6,977 nt of DNA from Bacillota bacterium (GTDB lineage Bacteria > Bacillota > Clostridia > Acetivibrionales > DSM-1351), in NCBI GenBank assembly GCA_023417285.1, contig JAEZFR010000358.1:1-6977 (forward strand), written 5' to 3'. Of this stretch, positions 1-6,294 are shown piece by piece; the first letter of the stretch is position 1, and the number at the start of each line of letters is the position of its first letter. A model generated the notes under the pieces. The model ran no database searches. It was not told the origin of the DNA and was given only the letters and a program-made list of their open reading frames with translations. A program made the position numbers and the translations under genes.

Positions 1-729
1 CTATTTATGACACCAGAGGCTTGGAGAGTAACTATAAATACAATAGGTTATAATTTAATATTTATAATAACAACATTAATAGGGAGTGTATTTGTTGCAA
101 TTTTACTTTCGGAAATGTCGGGAAAAAGGTGGCAAAAAGCGTATCAAACATCTTTTATTATTCCCTATATGGTGTCTATGACTGTAGTAGCTTATGTTTT
201 GTACGCCTTTCTTAATCCGCGTCTTGGTATAATTGGTGCTACTTTGACGGATTTGGGACTTCCTATTATTGAATGGTATTCAGATCCTAAGCCGTGGCCA
301 TTTATTTTGATTTTTACTAACTTCTGGAAAAACATAGGATACTCTGCAATCTTGTATCTAGCGGCTATTGTCGGGATTGATTCTAGTTACTATGAGGTGT
401 CTACTATTGAAGGAGCTACACGTTGGCAAAAAATCAAATATATTACTCTTCCTATGATAGTACCATTGATGATTACCTTGACATTATTAAATATTGGACG
501 TATTTTCTATGCGGATTTTGGGTTATTCTATCAAGTTCCACTAAATAGTGGTTTATTGCAGGATGTAACAAATGTTATTGATACATATGTATATAGAGCA
601 TTAATTACTTCAGGCGATATAGGTAGAGCCTCAGCAGCAGGATTTTATCAGTCAATTGTAGGCGCTATTTTAATAATTATTTCAAATTCAATAGTTAAAA
701 AAGTAAGTCCAGAAAATTCGATTTTCTAA
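1..729 (+). CDS. Carbohydrate ABC transporter permease, LplB/YteP type (5' end missing)
   Basis: This is an integral membrane subunit of a CUT1-type sugar importer that forms the translocation path with the next gene's product. The frame is open from the first base, and the ATG at 7 lies in mid-protein (PEAWRVTINTI matches the segment before the second helix in LplB-like permeases). Family members are about 300-320 residues, so roughly 70-80 residues with the first helix lie upstream. Counting from the ATG at 7, hydrophobic segments lie near residues 10-35, 47-69, 98-124, 149-167 and 209-231. The EAA loop that docks the ATPase is at about 127-150 (STIEGATRWQKIKYITLP, Glu135-Gly136-Ala137). 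B. subtilis YteP and LplB are the closest named relatives I recognise; B. subtilis YteP works in rhamnogalacturonan uptake, but the substrate here is unknown. It lies 57 bases before the second permease, with no terminator between. Confidence 0.93.
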   Translation, partial: LFMTPEAWRVTINTIGYNLIFIITTLIGSVFVAILLSEMSGKRWQKAYQTSFIIPYMVSMTVVAYVLYAFLNPRLGIIGATLTDLGLPIIEWYSDPKPWPFILIFTNFWKNIGYSAILYLAAIVGIDSSYYEVSTIEGATRWQKIKYITLPMIVPLMITLTLLNIGRIFYADFGLFYQVPLNSGLLQDVTNVIDTYVYRALITSGDIGRASAAGFYQSIVGAILIIISNSIVKKVSPENSIF

Positions 730-786
730 ATATCAAAGAAATAATGTTAAACACTTGGATAATACCTTGAAGGAAGGATATATAAT

Positions 787-1716
787 ATGAAGAACGTACA
801 AGTTTTAAAGGTACAGAGAAATATAAGTAATCGCAAAATTAAAGACTCATGGATACATGCTGTAATGTTTATATGGATGCTAATGTGCATTTTGCCGTTT
901 TTACTTGTTGTAGCAGTATCTTTTACAGATGAAAGTGCTTTGAATATATATGGATACCGGTTTATTCCAAAAGAGTTTAGTTTGGAGGCTTATAAGTATC
1001 TATTCAAAAATCCAGAAAGCATTATTAGAGGGTATGCAATAACAATTTTTACTTGTATTGTAGGAACAGCAATAGGAATTATAATGACATCTATGATGGC
1101 CTATGTTCTTTCCAGAAAAGACTATCCAGGCCGAAAAATTTTAAATATATATACTGTAATTACCATGTTATTCAATGGTGGCTTAGTACCCTGGTATCTT
1201 GTTTATACAAATGTATTTGATTTCAAAGATTCAATATTAGCCTTGCTAATTCCAAATATGCTTGTTGGTGGATTTAATATTATTGTTATGAGAACATTTT
1301 TCACCAATACGGTGCCAGATTCCATTATTGAGTCAGCATATATTGATGGCGCCGGTGAGTTCTTGATTTACAGAAAAATAATTTTGCCTCTATCACTTCC
1401 TGTTGTTGCAGCCATAAGCTTTATGACGGTTTTAGGCTACTGGAACAACTGGTACAATAGCATGGTATTTATTAATGCCCCTGAAATGTATAGTTTACAA
1501 TATTTGATGACCCGAGCTATTTTAAATTTGCAAGCACTTAAGGCAGCAATGCAGGCGGGTGGTACAGCAGAACAGGCAGCTATAATTGCAGATATGCCTT
1601 CCAATAGTGTTAGAATGGCAATGGCAGTTGTTGGTACAGGCCCGATGGTGTTTTTATTCCCTTTTGCTCAAAAATATTTTGTTCAAGGCTTAACTGTAGG
1701 AGCCGTTAAAGGATAG
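787..1716 (+). CDS. Carbohydrate ABC transporter permease, YtcP type
   Basis: This is the second membrane subunit of the importer, the usual partner of an LplB-type permease. The 309-residue length is normal for the family and the gene looks intact. After a short basic N-terminus, hydrophobic segments lie near residues 23-45, 80-107, 118-140, 150-172, 201-220 and 278-295. The EAA loop is at about 178-200 (ESAYIDGAGEFLIYRKIILP, Asp187-Gly188-Ala189), followed by LPVVA and a WNNWYNS segment typical of the YtcP group. The C-terminus ends GLTVGAVKG, also typical. The ATG at 787 is supported by the purine-rich AAGGAAGGA at 770-778, eight bases upstream. It is co-directional with the flanking permease and binding-protein genes and presumably in one operon. 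The sugar transported cannot be told from the permease. Confidence 0.95.
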   Translation: MKNVQVLKVQRNISNRKIKDSWIHAVMFIWMLMCILPFLLVVAVSFTDESALNIYGYRFIPKEFSLEAYKYLFKNPESIIRGYAITIFTCIVGTAIGIIMTSMMAYVLSRKDYPGRKILNIYTVITMLFNGGLVPWYLVYTNVFDFKDSILALLIPNMLVGGFNIIVMRTFFTNTVPDSIIESAYIDGAGEFLIYRKIILPLSLPVVAAISFMTVLGYWNNWYNSMVFINAPEMYSLQYLMTRAILNLQALKAAMQAGGTAEQAAIIADMPSNSVRMAMAVVGTGPMVFLFPFAQKYFVQGLTVGAVKG

Positions 1717-1718
1717 GA

Positions 1719-1751
1719 TTGAACCACTGAATAGCGCTGTTCAGTGATCAA
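1719..1751 (+). promoter_or_regulatory. Stem-loop between permease and binding-protein genes
   Basis: An inverted repeat, CACTGAA / TTCAGTG, spans 1725-1746. It pairs through a T-G wobble and AG/CT to a four-base GCGC loop, giving nine or ten pairs. After a small internal loop (AC against A) a further four pairs form (TTGA 1719-1722 with TCAA 1748-1751). It begins two bases after the permease stop codon and ends about 25 bases before the ribosome binding site of the lipoprotein gene. No T-tract follows, so it is not a standard intrinsic terminator. I infer an RNA element that marks a processing site or protects the 5' end of the binding-protein message, which would help make more binding protein than permease. 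As DNA it could also be an operator, since its centre (TGAA..GCGC..TTCA) loosely resembles LacI/CcpA sites. Confidence 0.6.
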
Positions 1752-1793
1752 AATAGGTAAGTTTATTAGTTAACGAAAAGGAGAACTTATAAC

Positions 1794-3317
1794 ATGAAGA
1801 AAATGTTGAAAAAGTTAGGTGCTTTTAGTATTACTTTAGCTTTATTGGTTGGAGTAGCTGGATGTGGAGCTTCAAATTCGAGTTCAGGCTCAACCGCTGG
1901 TACTTCTTCAAGTGCTGTTGCATCAGCAGACAAGGTAGACGAACCATATCAGTTAGATTTATATATGTATGATAATGGTAAGATGTCAGACGTTGCTGCA
2001 GTTGAAGCAAAATTAACAGAGCTAGTAAAAGAGAGAATCAATTGTACTGTTAAAATAACATTGTTAGACGGAGCAACTTATGCAGATAAATTCAATCTTG
2101 CAATAAGCTCTAAAGCAAAGATGGACTTAGTAAACCCTGCATTTGGCGGAAAATATCCATATTTAGCTACAAATGGTGCTTATCTTGCTCTTGATGATTA
2201 TCTTAAAGGTGAGTATAAAGATTTATACGATTTAGTAGGACCTGAATTTGTGGATGGCACAAAGATTAATGGGTCTACATATGCTATACCCGTTTTAAAA
2301 GAAAAGGGTGAGACTAATGGATATGTACTTAATGCACAATTAGTAGATAAATATGGATTTGATATTTCTACTATAAAGAAGTATTCTGATATAGAACCGA
2401 TGCTAAAGATAATTCATGAAAATGAACCAGGTATCACACCTTTAGTAATGTCTAATACTAATTGTAAAAACCTTATCAACATTGAAAATGAACCACTGTT
2501 CTATAATAAAGTTATTGGGTACATTACTAAGAATACAACAGATTATAAAATAACATCTGCATTTGAAAACGAATCAGTTATGGATGTATATAGATGGGCA
2601 AATAAGATGTATAAAGCAGGATATGTAAATAAAGATGCTTTAACAGATACTGATACTGATGGGCCTGCAACAGAATATAAATTCTTTGCAAAAGGTTCTA
2701 ATCTAAAACCTGGCTTTGCAGAAGAAAAAGAAGCATATTATGGTGGTAAAGTTTATACAGTTGATCTTCAGAAGGGATATATGCCGTATAATCAATCCGT
2801 TGGCTCAATGATGGGTATCCCAAGTACTTCTGAAAATCCAGATAAAGCGATGGCTTTTATAAATCTATTATATAAGGATGCTGAAGTTTTAAACACCGTT
2901 GTATATGGTGTTGAAGGTACACACTTTGTTAAATCAGGAGATACTATAAAATATCCAGATGGCGTAACTGCTGATAGCAACAAATGGGCAAACTGGGGTT
3001 GGGCTTATGGTAATCAATTTATAAATTATATATTCGAAGGTGAAAAGGCAGATAAATATACTCAATTTGAAAGTTTCAATGCAAGCCTCGAGATTTCACC
3101 TATTCTAGGATTTTCACCTGATATTACAGAGCTAAATGATATATACAACGCATGTGTTTCTGTAGATTTGAAATATAGCCAAGCACTTGGTTGTGGTGCG
3201 TTGGATCCAGATGAAAATAAGGATAAAATACAAAAAGAGCTTGATGCAGCAGGATACCAAACATTAAAAACAGAACTTCAGAAACAATTGGACGAGTGGG
3301 TAAAAGCAAATAAATAA
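1794..3317 (+). CDS. ABC transporter solute-binding lipoprotein with DUF3502-like C-terminus (YtcQ/LplA type)
   Basis: This is the extracellular, membrane-anchored receptor that delivers substrate, probably an oligosaccharide, to the two permeases upstream. It begins with a lipoprotein signal peptide: lysines at residues 2-7, a hydrophobic core at 10-20, and the lipobox VAGC with the lipidated Cys24. A Ser/Ala/Thr-rich linker (about 25-45) follows, then the family 1 solute-binding fold. The last 70-80 residues (PDITELNDIYNACVSV, then QLDEWVKANK at the end) resemble the DUF3502 region of YtcQ/LplA-type binding proteins. The 507-residue length is usual for that group. The ATG at 1794 is preceded by AAAAGGAG at 1776-1783, ten bases upstream. 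The gene is bracketed by two stem-loops (1719-1751 and 3351-3390), which may raise its expression relative to its neighbours. In B. subtilis the related YtcQ belongs to a pectin-fragment importer; the ligand here is not determinable. Confidence 0.95.
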   Translation: MKKMLKKLGAFSITLALLVGVAGCGASNSSSGSTAGTSSSAVASADKVDEPYQLDLYMYDNGKMSDVAAVEAKLTELVKERINCTVKITLLDGATYADKFNLAISSKAKMDLVNPAFGGKYPYLATNGAYLALDDYLKGEYKDLYDLVGPEFVDGTKINGSTYAIPVLKEKGETNGYVLNAQLVDKYGFDISTIKKYSDIEPMLKIIHENEPGITPLVMSNTNCKNLINIENEPLFYNKVIGYITKNTTDYKITSAFENESVMDVYRWANKMYKAGYVNKDALTDTDTDGPATEYKFFAKGSNLKPGFAEEKEAYYGGKVYTVDLQKGYMPYNQSVGSMMGIPSTSENPDKAMAFINLLYKDAEVLNTVVYGVEGTHFVKSGDTIKYPDGVTADSNKWANWGWAYGNQFINYIFEGEKADKYTQFESFNASLEISPILGFSPDITELNDIYNACVSVDLKYSQALGCGALDPDENKDKIQKELDAAGYQTLKTELQKQLDEWVKANK

Positions 3318-3350
3318 AAAATTCACTTATAAAAAGGTATACTAAACAAA

Positions 3351-3390
3351 GCACAAAAGAGGATAAATTTATTTTTATCTTCTTTTGTGC
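3351..3390 (+). promoter_or_regulatory. Long stem-loop after the binding-protein gene
   Basis: GCACAAAAGAGGATAAA (3351-3367) pairs over 17 positions, with one G-T wobble, with 3374-3390, leaving a six-base TTTATT loop. It starts 33 bases after the lipoprotein stop codon. The bases after the stem on the + strand are AAAATAAATA, so the T-tract of a classical terminator is missing. The likely roles are stabilising the 3' end of the binding-protein message or partially reducing read-through into the kinase gene, which begins 24 bases later. On the opposite strand the stem would be followed by TTTGTTTAG, a weak T-rich tail, but no gene on that strand would use it. Confidence 0.75.
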
Positions 3391-3401
3391 AAAATAAATA
3401 C

Positions 3402-3404
3402 GGG
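3402..3404 (+). promoter_or_regulatory. Weak ribosome binding site that favours the ATG start of the histidine kinase
   Basis: GGG lies nine bases before the ATG at 3414 and is the only purine-rich anti-16S match near either possible start. The in-frame GTG at 3387 lies inside the 3' arm of the preceding hairpin, with only pyrimidine-rich stem (TCTTCTTTT) before it. The site is much poorer than those of the other genes in the window, which fits low-level synthesis of a sensor kinase. Confidence 0.45.
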
Positions 3405-3413
3405 TACAATAAT

Positions 3414-5201
3414 ATGTTAAAACAATGCATAACACAATTAAAAAAAATAACGTGGAGTCAGTCCTTGAAAAGTAGGATTATATTAGTTATGGTATTAAAT
3501 ACTATAATCATACTTATTTTAGTGGGTGTATTCAGTTATAGGAACTCTGTTAAAACAAATGATTTAGTTATGCAAAAAAATATTAAATCCCACTTTGACA
3601 ATTTACAAAACAATCTAAAATGGGCGTATTTTGATATAGATGCAGTAGCAAAAGCAATATCAGAGGAAAGTAAAAAGATATTTTCGGAGCAAGCAGGTTC
3701 ATATACCATGAAGGAATACCCGAATTATGTGGCCTCTGAAAGGGATTGGTCATCTGATGAGGTGATGCTTTTCATCAATTCATTCAGTGAACTCTCGAAG
3801 AAGACTAATACTTTAGCCTCAACAAATTCAATTTTTGGAGCGTATGCTCTTTTTACATTAGACGAGTTATCAGAGTATAAGGTAATTTGGTCAAATAAAA
3901 GAAATATTAACAATGAGAAAATAAATAAAATTTTTAATATTCCAATAGTCTCTGAAAAGGAATTTGGACAATTAAATTCAATTCATAGCTCAATTAGTGG
4001 AGATTTTCCTGTAATATCCGTAGTTTACTTATTGGATGAGAAGAATTCCATATATTTGTATTTGGAAACCAGTCAAATCTGGCTAGACACATTGTTTGAT
4101 AAAGTAGATTTTGTAGAACAGAATGCCATTATAATGACAGATAAATTACAGAAAGTAATTTATAGCAGTGATTTAGAAAGTACAATTGTTGGACAAGTAT
4201 TACCAGAGAATATCCAAGAACAGGCTGGATTACGAATTATAAGCAGCAATCAAAAAAATCAAGATTGGAATATATATTTTACTGCACCATCAAAGATTTA
4301 TGATCAACAGCTAGGGGTGTGGGTTAGAGATTATATATATCTGATAATTGGTTCAGTTATAGTTCTTTTAATGTTAAACTTTTCTATTTGGAAGTATATA
4401 TTTAAGCCGTTTGGAATTTTGTGTAAAGAGATGAAGGCTCTATCCGAAAACACAGAAATCTCTTCACATAAGAAAGTAAACATTGAAGAAGTGGATATGA
4501 TATTAAACGAATTTTATCTTTATAAAGTAAGAAGTGCAGAACTCTTTAATAAGGTAAAAGAGAAGGAAAAAATGCAGCAAAGATTGGAATATGAGAAGCT
4601 ATTACTTCAGATTAATCCACATTTTATACGTAATTCTCTTAATACTATTCAATGGATAGCAAGGCTAGAAGGACAAGGAACAATTGAAAAAATGACAACA
4701 GCTTTAATTAAAGTGTTTAATTATAATCTGGAAAAAGATGAATTAATAGTTAGCCTTTCTAAAGAAATTGAAACAATTAAAGCCTATCTGGATTTACAGA
4801 TAATCAGATACGGGGAAGCATTAACAGTACATATACAAGTTGAAGAAATAACCGATGAAATGATAATACCAAGATTTTTATTACAGCCCATTGTAGAAAA
4901 TGCAATTCTTTATGGACTAGATGATAATAACAGAATTAATGTAAAAATTGGAATCAAACAGAGTGAAGAAAACTACTATGTTTTATATGTAGAAAATGGT
5001 GGTATGGCTATGCCGCAGGGAATAAAAAAGGCAATAATGTCGGCAGATGAATCTGATATGAGCAAAGGTGTTGGAATTGGCCTTCGTTACGTACTTGGAG
5101 CAATATCCCATTATTTTGGAGAGGAGTTCCCTTTGTCAATTGAGTCTGAAGATGGACAGGGAACAACTGTTTTAATAACTTTACCCAAAAAAAAGAGGTG
5201 A
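3414..5201 (+). CDS. Membrane sensor histidine kinase, YesM type
   Basis: This kinase probably senses an extracellular sugar or a liganded binding protein and phosphorylates the regulator encoded next. With the ATG at 3414 it has 595 residues; a GTG at 3387 would add nine. Transmembrane segments lie at about 22-41 and 307-328, enclosing an extracellular sensor region of about 265 residues of the size seen in dCache-type sensors. A HAMP-like linker and a charged helical stretch follow. The His_kinase domain carries INPHFIRNSLNTIQW with the phospho-accepting His403; IR replaces the LY common in this family. The ATPase domain has an N box (QPIVENAI, Asn496) and a normal G2 box (GVGIGL, 552-557). 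The G1 box reads NGGMA (528-532) where DxGxG is usual. The stop codon lies within the ribosome binding site of the response regulator, so the pair is probably translationally coupled. Confidence 0.94.
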   Translation: MLKQCITQLKKITWSQSLKSRIILVMVLNTIIILILVGVFSYRNSVKTNDLVMQKNIKSHFDNLQNNLKWAYFDIDAVAKAISEESKKIFSEQAGSYTMKEYPNYVASERDWSSDEVMLFINSFSELSKKTNTLASTNSIFGAYALFTLDELSEYKVIWSNKRNINNEKINKIFNIPIVSEKEFGQLNSIHSSISGDFPVISVVYLLDEKNSIYLYLETSQIWLDTLFDKVDFVEQNAIIMTDKLQKVIYSSDLESTIVGQVLPENIQEQAGLRIISSNQKNQDWNIYFTAPSKIYDQQLGVWVRDYIYLIIGSVIVLLMLNFSIWKYIFKPFGILCKEMKALSENTEISSHKKVNIEEVDMILNEFYLYKVRSAELFNKVKEKEKMQQRLEYEKLLLQINPHFIRNSLNTIQWIARLEGQGTIEKMTTALIKVFNYNLEKDELIVSLSKEIETIKAYLDLQIIRYGEALTVHIQVEEITDEMIIPRFLLQPIVENAILYGLDDNNRINVKIGIKQSEENYYVLYVENGGMAMPQGIKKAIMSADESDMSKGVGIGLRYVLGAISHYFGEEFPLSIESEDGQGTTVLITLPKKKR

Positions 5202-5203
5202 GG
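5194..5203 (+). promoter_or_regulatory. Ribosome binding site of the response regulator, overlapping the kinase stop codon
   Basis: GAGGTGAGG lies five bases before the ATG at 5209 and contains the TGA stop (5199-5201) of the kinase gene. Ribosomes finishing the kinase are therefore placed at the regulator start, which suggests coupled synthesis of the two partners. Confidence 0.8.
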
Positions 5204-5208
5204 TAATT

Positions 5209-6264
5209 ATGATAAATGCATTAATTGTTGATGATGAAGTTTTTGTAAGAAAAGGGCTTAGCCTGACGATTAATTGGAATGAATACGGAATTAATATTAT
5301 TGGTGAAGCATCAAGTGGACAAGAAGCAATGGAATTTCTAAAGAAAAAACCAGTTGACTTAATGTTCATTGATATTATTATGCCTGGAATGAATGGTTTT
5401 GAATTGATGGAGAGGGTTAATGCTCTATATCCTGAAATTATAATAATTGTTGTTTCATGCCACCAAGAATTTGAATATGCACAGAAAGCTATACGCATCG
5501 GGGCCTTAGATTATCTTGTAAAAACAGAACTAGAACAAGAGAAACTTCATGATAATTTAATGAGGATTTCAAATAAGATTATAGAGGCCAGGATTATTAA
5601 GTCTAATACTAATTTTAACAGAAAAAATGACCCTGAAGAGCTAATTATTGAGTCGCGTATTAAAGAAGCACTAAGCAGGGAGATATGGTTTATGGACGAG
5701 GATCTGAGTCATGAAGTTTTTAAGCTGTGTAAAGAGCTTGAATTTGTATCAAATATATTTAAAAGATCCTTGGAAACTGAGCTAAGGGAAGCATGGGAAG
5801 TATATATCTTAGATGAAAGCTTTGAATATCAGAAATTAAAAAGTATAGTTGATGGGGATGATTTGAGAAAATATATTACCCAAATATACCGTAAAATTTC
5901 TTCAAAATATAAAAAAGTAAATGGCTATAGCAATGAAATAGTCTGTACGGTACTTAAAGCAGCAAATTATGCGGCGAAAAATATTGGGATGATAGCGTTT
6001 ACACAGGAAAACATATGTGAGACATATTTTATTAGTCGCAGTTATTTTAGCAAAGCCTTTAAAGATATTATGGGAATTAGTTTTTCAGCATATATGAAAA
6101 AAATCAGGATTGAAAAGGCAAAAAGGCTTCTAGCTGAGAATGAAACAAAAATTGAAGATATCGCATTGAATGTTGGGTTTGAAGATGAAAAATACTTTAA
6201 TAAAATTTTCAGAGATATGACAGGATTGTCACTTTGGGAATATCAGAATACAGTAATTAGTTAA
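5209..6264 (+). CDS. Response regulator with AraC-type DNA-binding domain, YesN type
   Basis: This is a cytoplasmic transcription factor, the expected phosphorylation target of the preceding kinase, likely to activate the transporter and perhaps the enzyme gene that follows. The receiver domain (about 1-120) has the acidic pocket Asp8/Asp9 (IVDDE), phospho-acceptor Asp55 (FIDIIMPGMNG), Ser83 (VVSCHQEFEYA) and Lys105 (DYLVKTE), all at their conserved places. A helical linker of about 120 residues follows. The C-terminal AraC/XylS domain (about 250-351) contains both helix-turn-helix units: ENICETYFISRSYFSKAFKD, then KIEDIALNVGFEDEKYFNKI with the typical GF..YF.K.F pattern. The 351-residue length is slightly short for YesN relatives because the linker is compact. 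Its start lies seven bases after the kinase stop, and no terminator separates it from the next gene. Confidence 0.95.
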   Translation: MINALIVDDEVFVRKGLSLTINWNEYGINIIGEASSGQEAMEFLKKKPVDLMFIDIIMPGMNGFELMERVNALYPEIIIIVVSCHQEFEYAQKAIRIGALDYLVKTELEQEKLHDNLMRISNKIIEARIIKSNTNFNRKNDPEELIIESRIKEALSREIWFMDEDLSHEVFKLCKELEFVSNIFKRSLETELREAWEVYILDESFEYQKLKSIVDGDDLRKYITQIYRKISSKYKKVNGYSNEIVCTVLKAANYAAKNIGMIAFTQENICETYFISRSYFSKAFKDIMGISFSAYMKKIRIEKAKRLLAENETKIEDIALNVGFEDEKYFNKIFRDMTGLSLWEYQNTVIS

Positions 6265-6281
6265 TATTTCAACAGCATAAC

Positions 6282-6288
6282 GGAGGTG
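6282..6288 (+). promoter_or_regulatory. Strong ribosome binding site of the glycyl radical enzyme gene
   Basis: GGAGGTG lies six bases before the ATG at 6295 in the 30-base gap after the regulator gene. It is the closest match to the anti-16S sequence in the window and fixes the start of this edge-truncated gene. I see no convincing separate promoter in the gap. Confidence 0.8.
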
Positions 6289-6294
6289 CTTAGT

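Noticed and set aside
1728..1743. CcpA cre-type operator (TGAATAGCGCTGTTCA)
   Set aside because: The half-sites and GCGC centre resemble cre, but the unit is 16 bases instead of 14 and lies inside a longer RNA-type stem between two operon genes. A hairpin explains it better.
3322..3343. Promoter in front of the kinase using TATACT at 3338-3343
   Set aside because: No acceptable -35 element lies 16-18 bases upstream; TTCACT is only 10 bases away.
3351..3390. Intrinsic terminator after the binding-protein gene
   Set aside because: The stem is strong, but the + strand continues with AAAATAAATA and no T-tract. I list it as a stem-loop with a probable stability or attenuation role instead.
2792..3435. 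Two minus-strand open frames (63 and 103 residues) over the end of the binding-protein gene
   Set aside because: They lie antisense to a well-supported lipoprotein gene, have no recognisable domain or ribosome binding site, and their reading follows from the AT-rich coding strand.
3595..3621. Promoter with TTGACA and TAAAAT inside the kinase gene
   Set aside because: The spacer is only 15 bases, the -10 element is poor, and it lies within coding sequence. Chance matches are expected in DNA this AT-rich.
6274..6290. Small hairpin (AGCA / TGCT) enclosing the ribosome binding site of the glycyl radical enzyme gene
   Set aside because: Four base pairs around a nine-base loop is too weak to support a regulatory claim.
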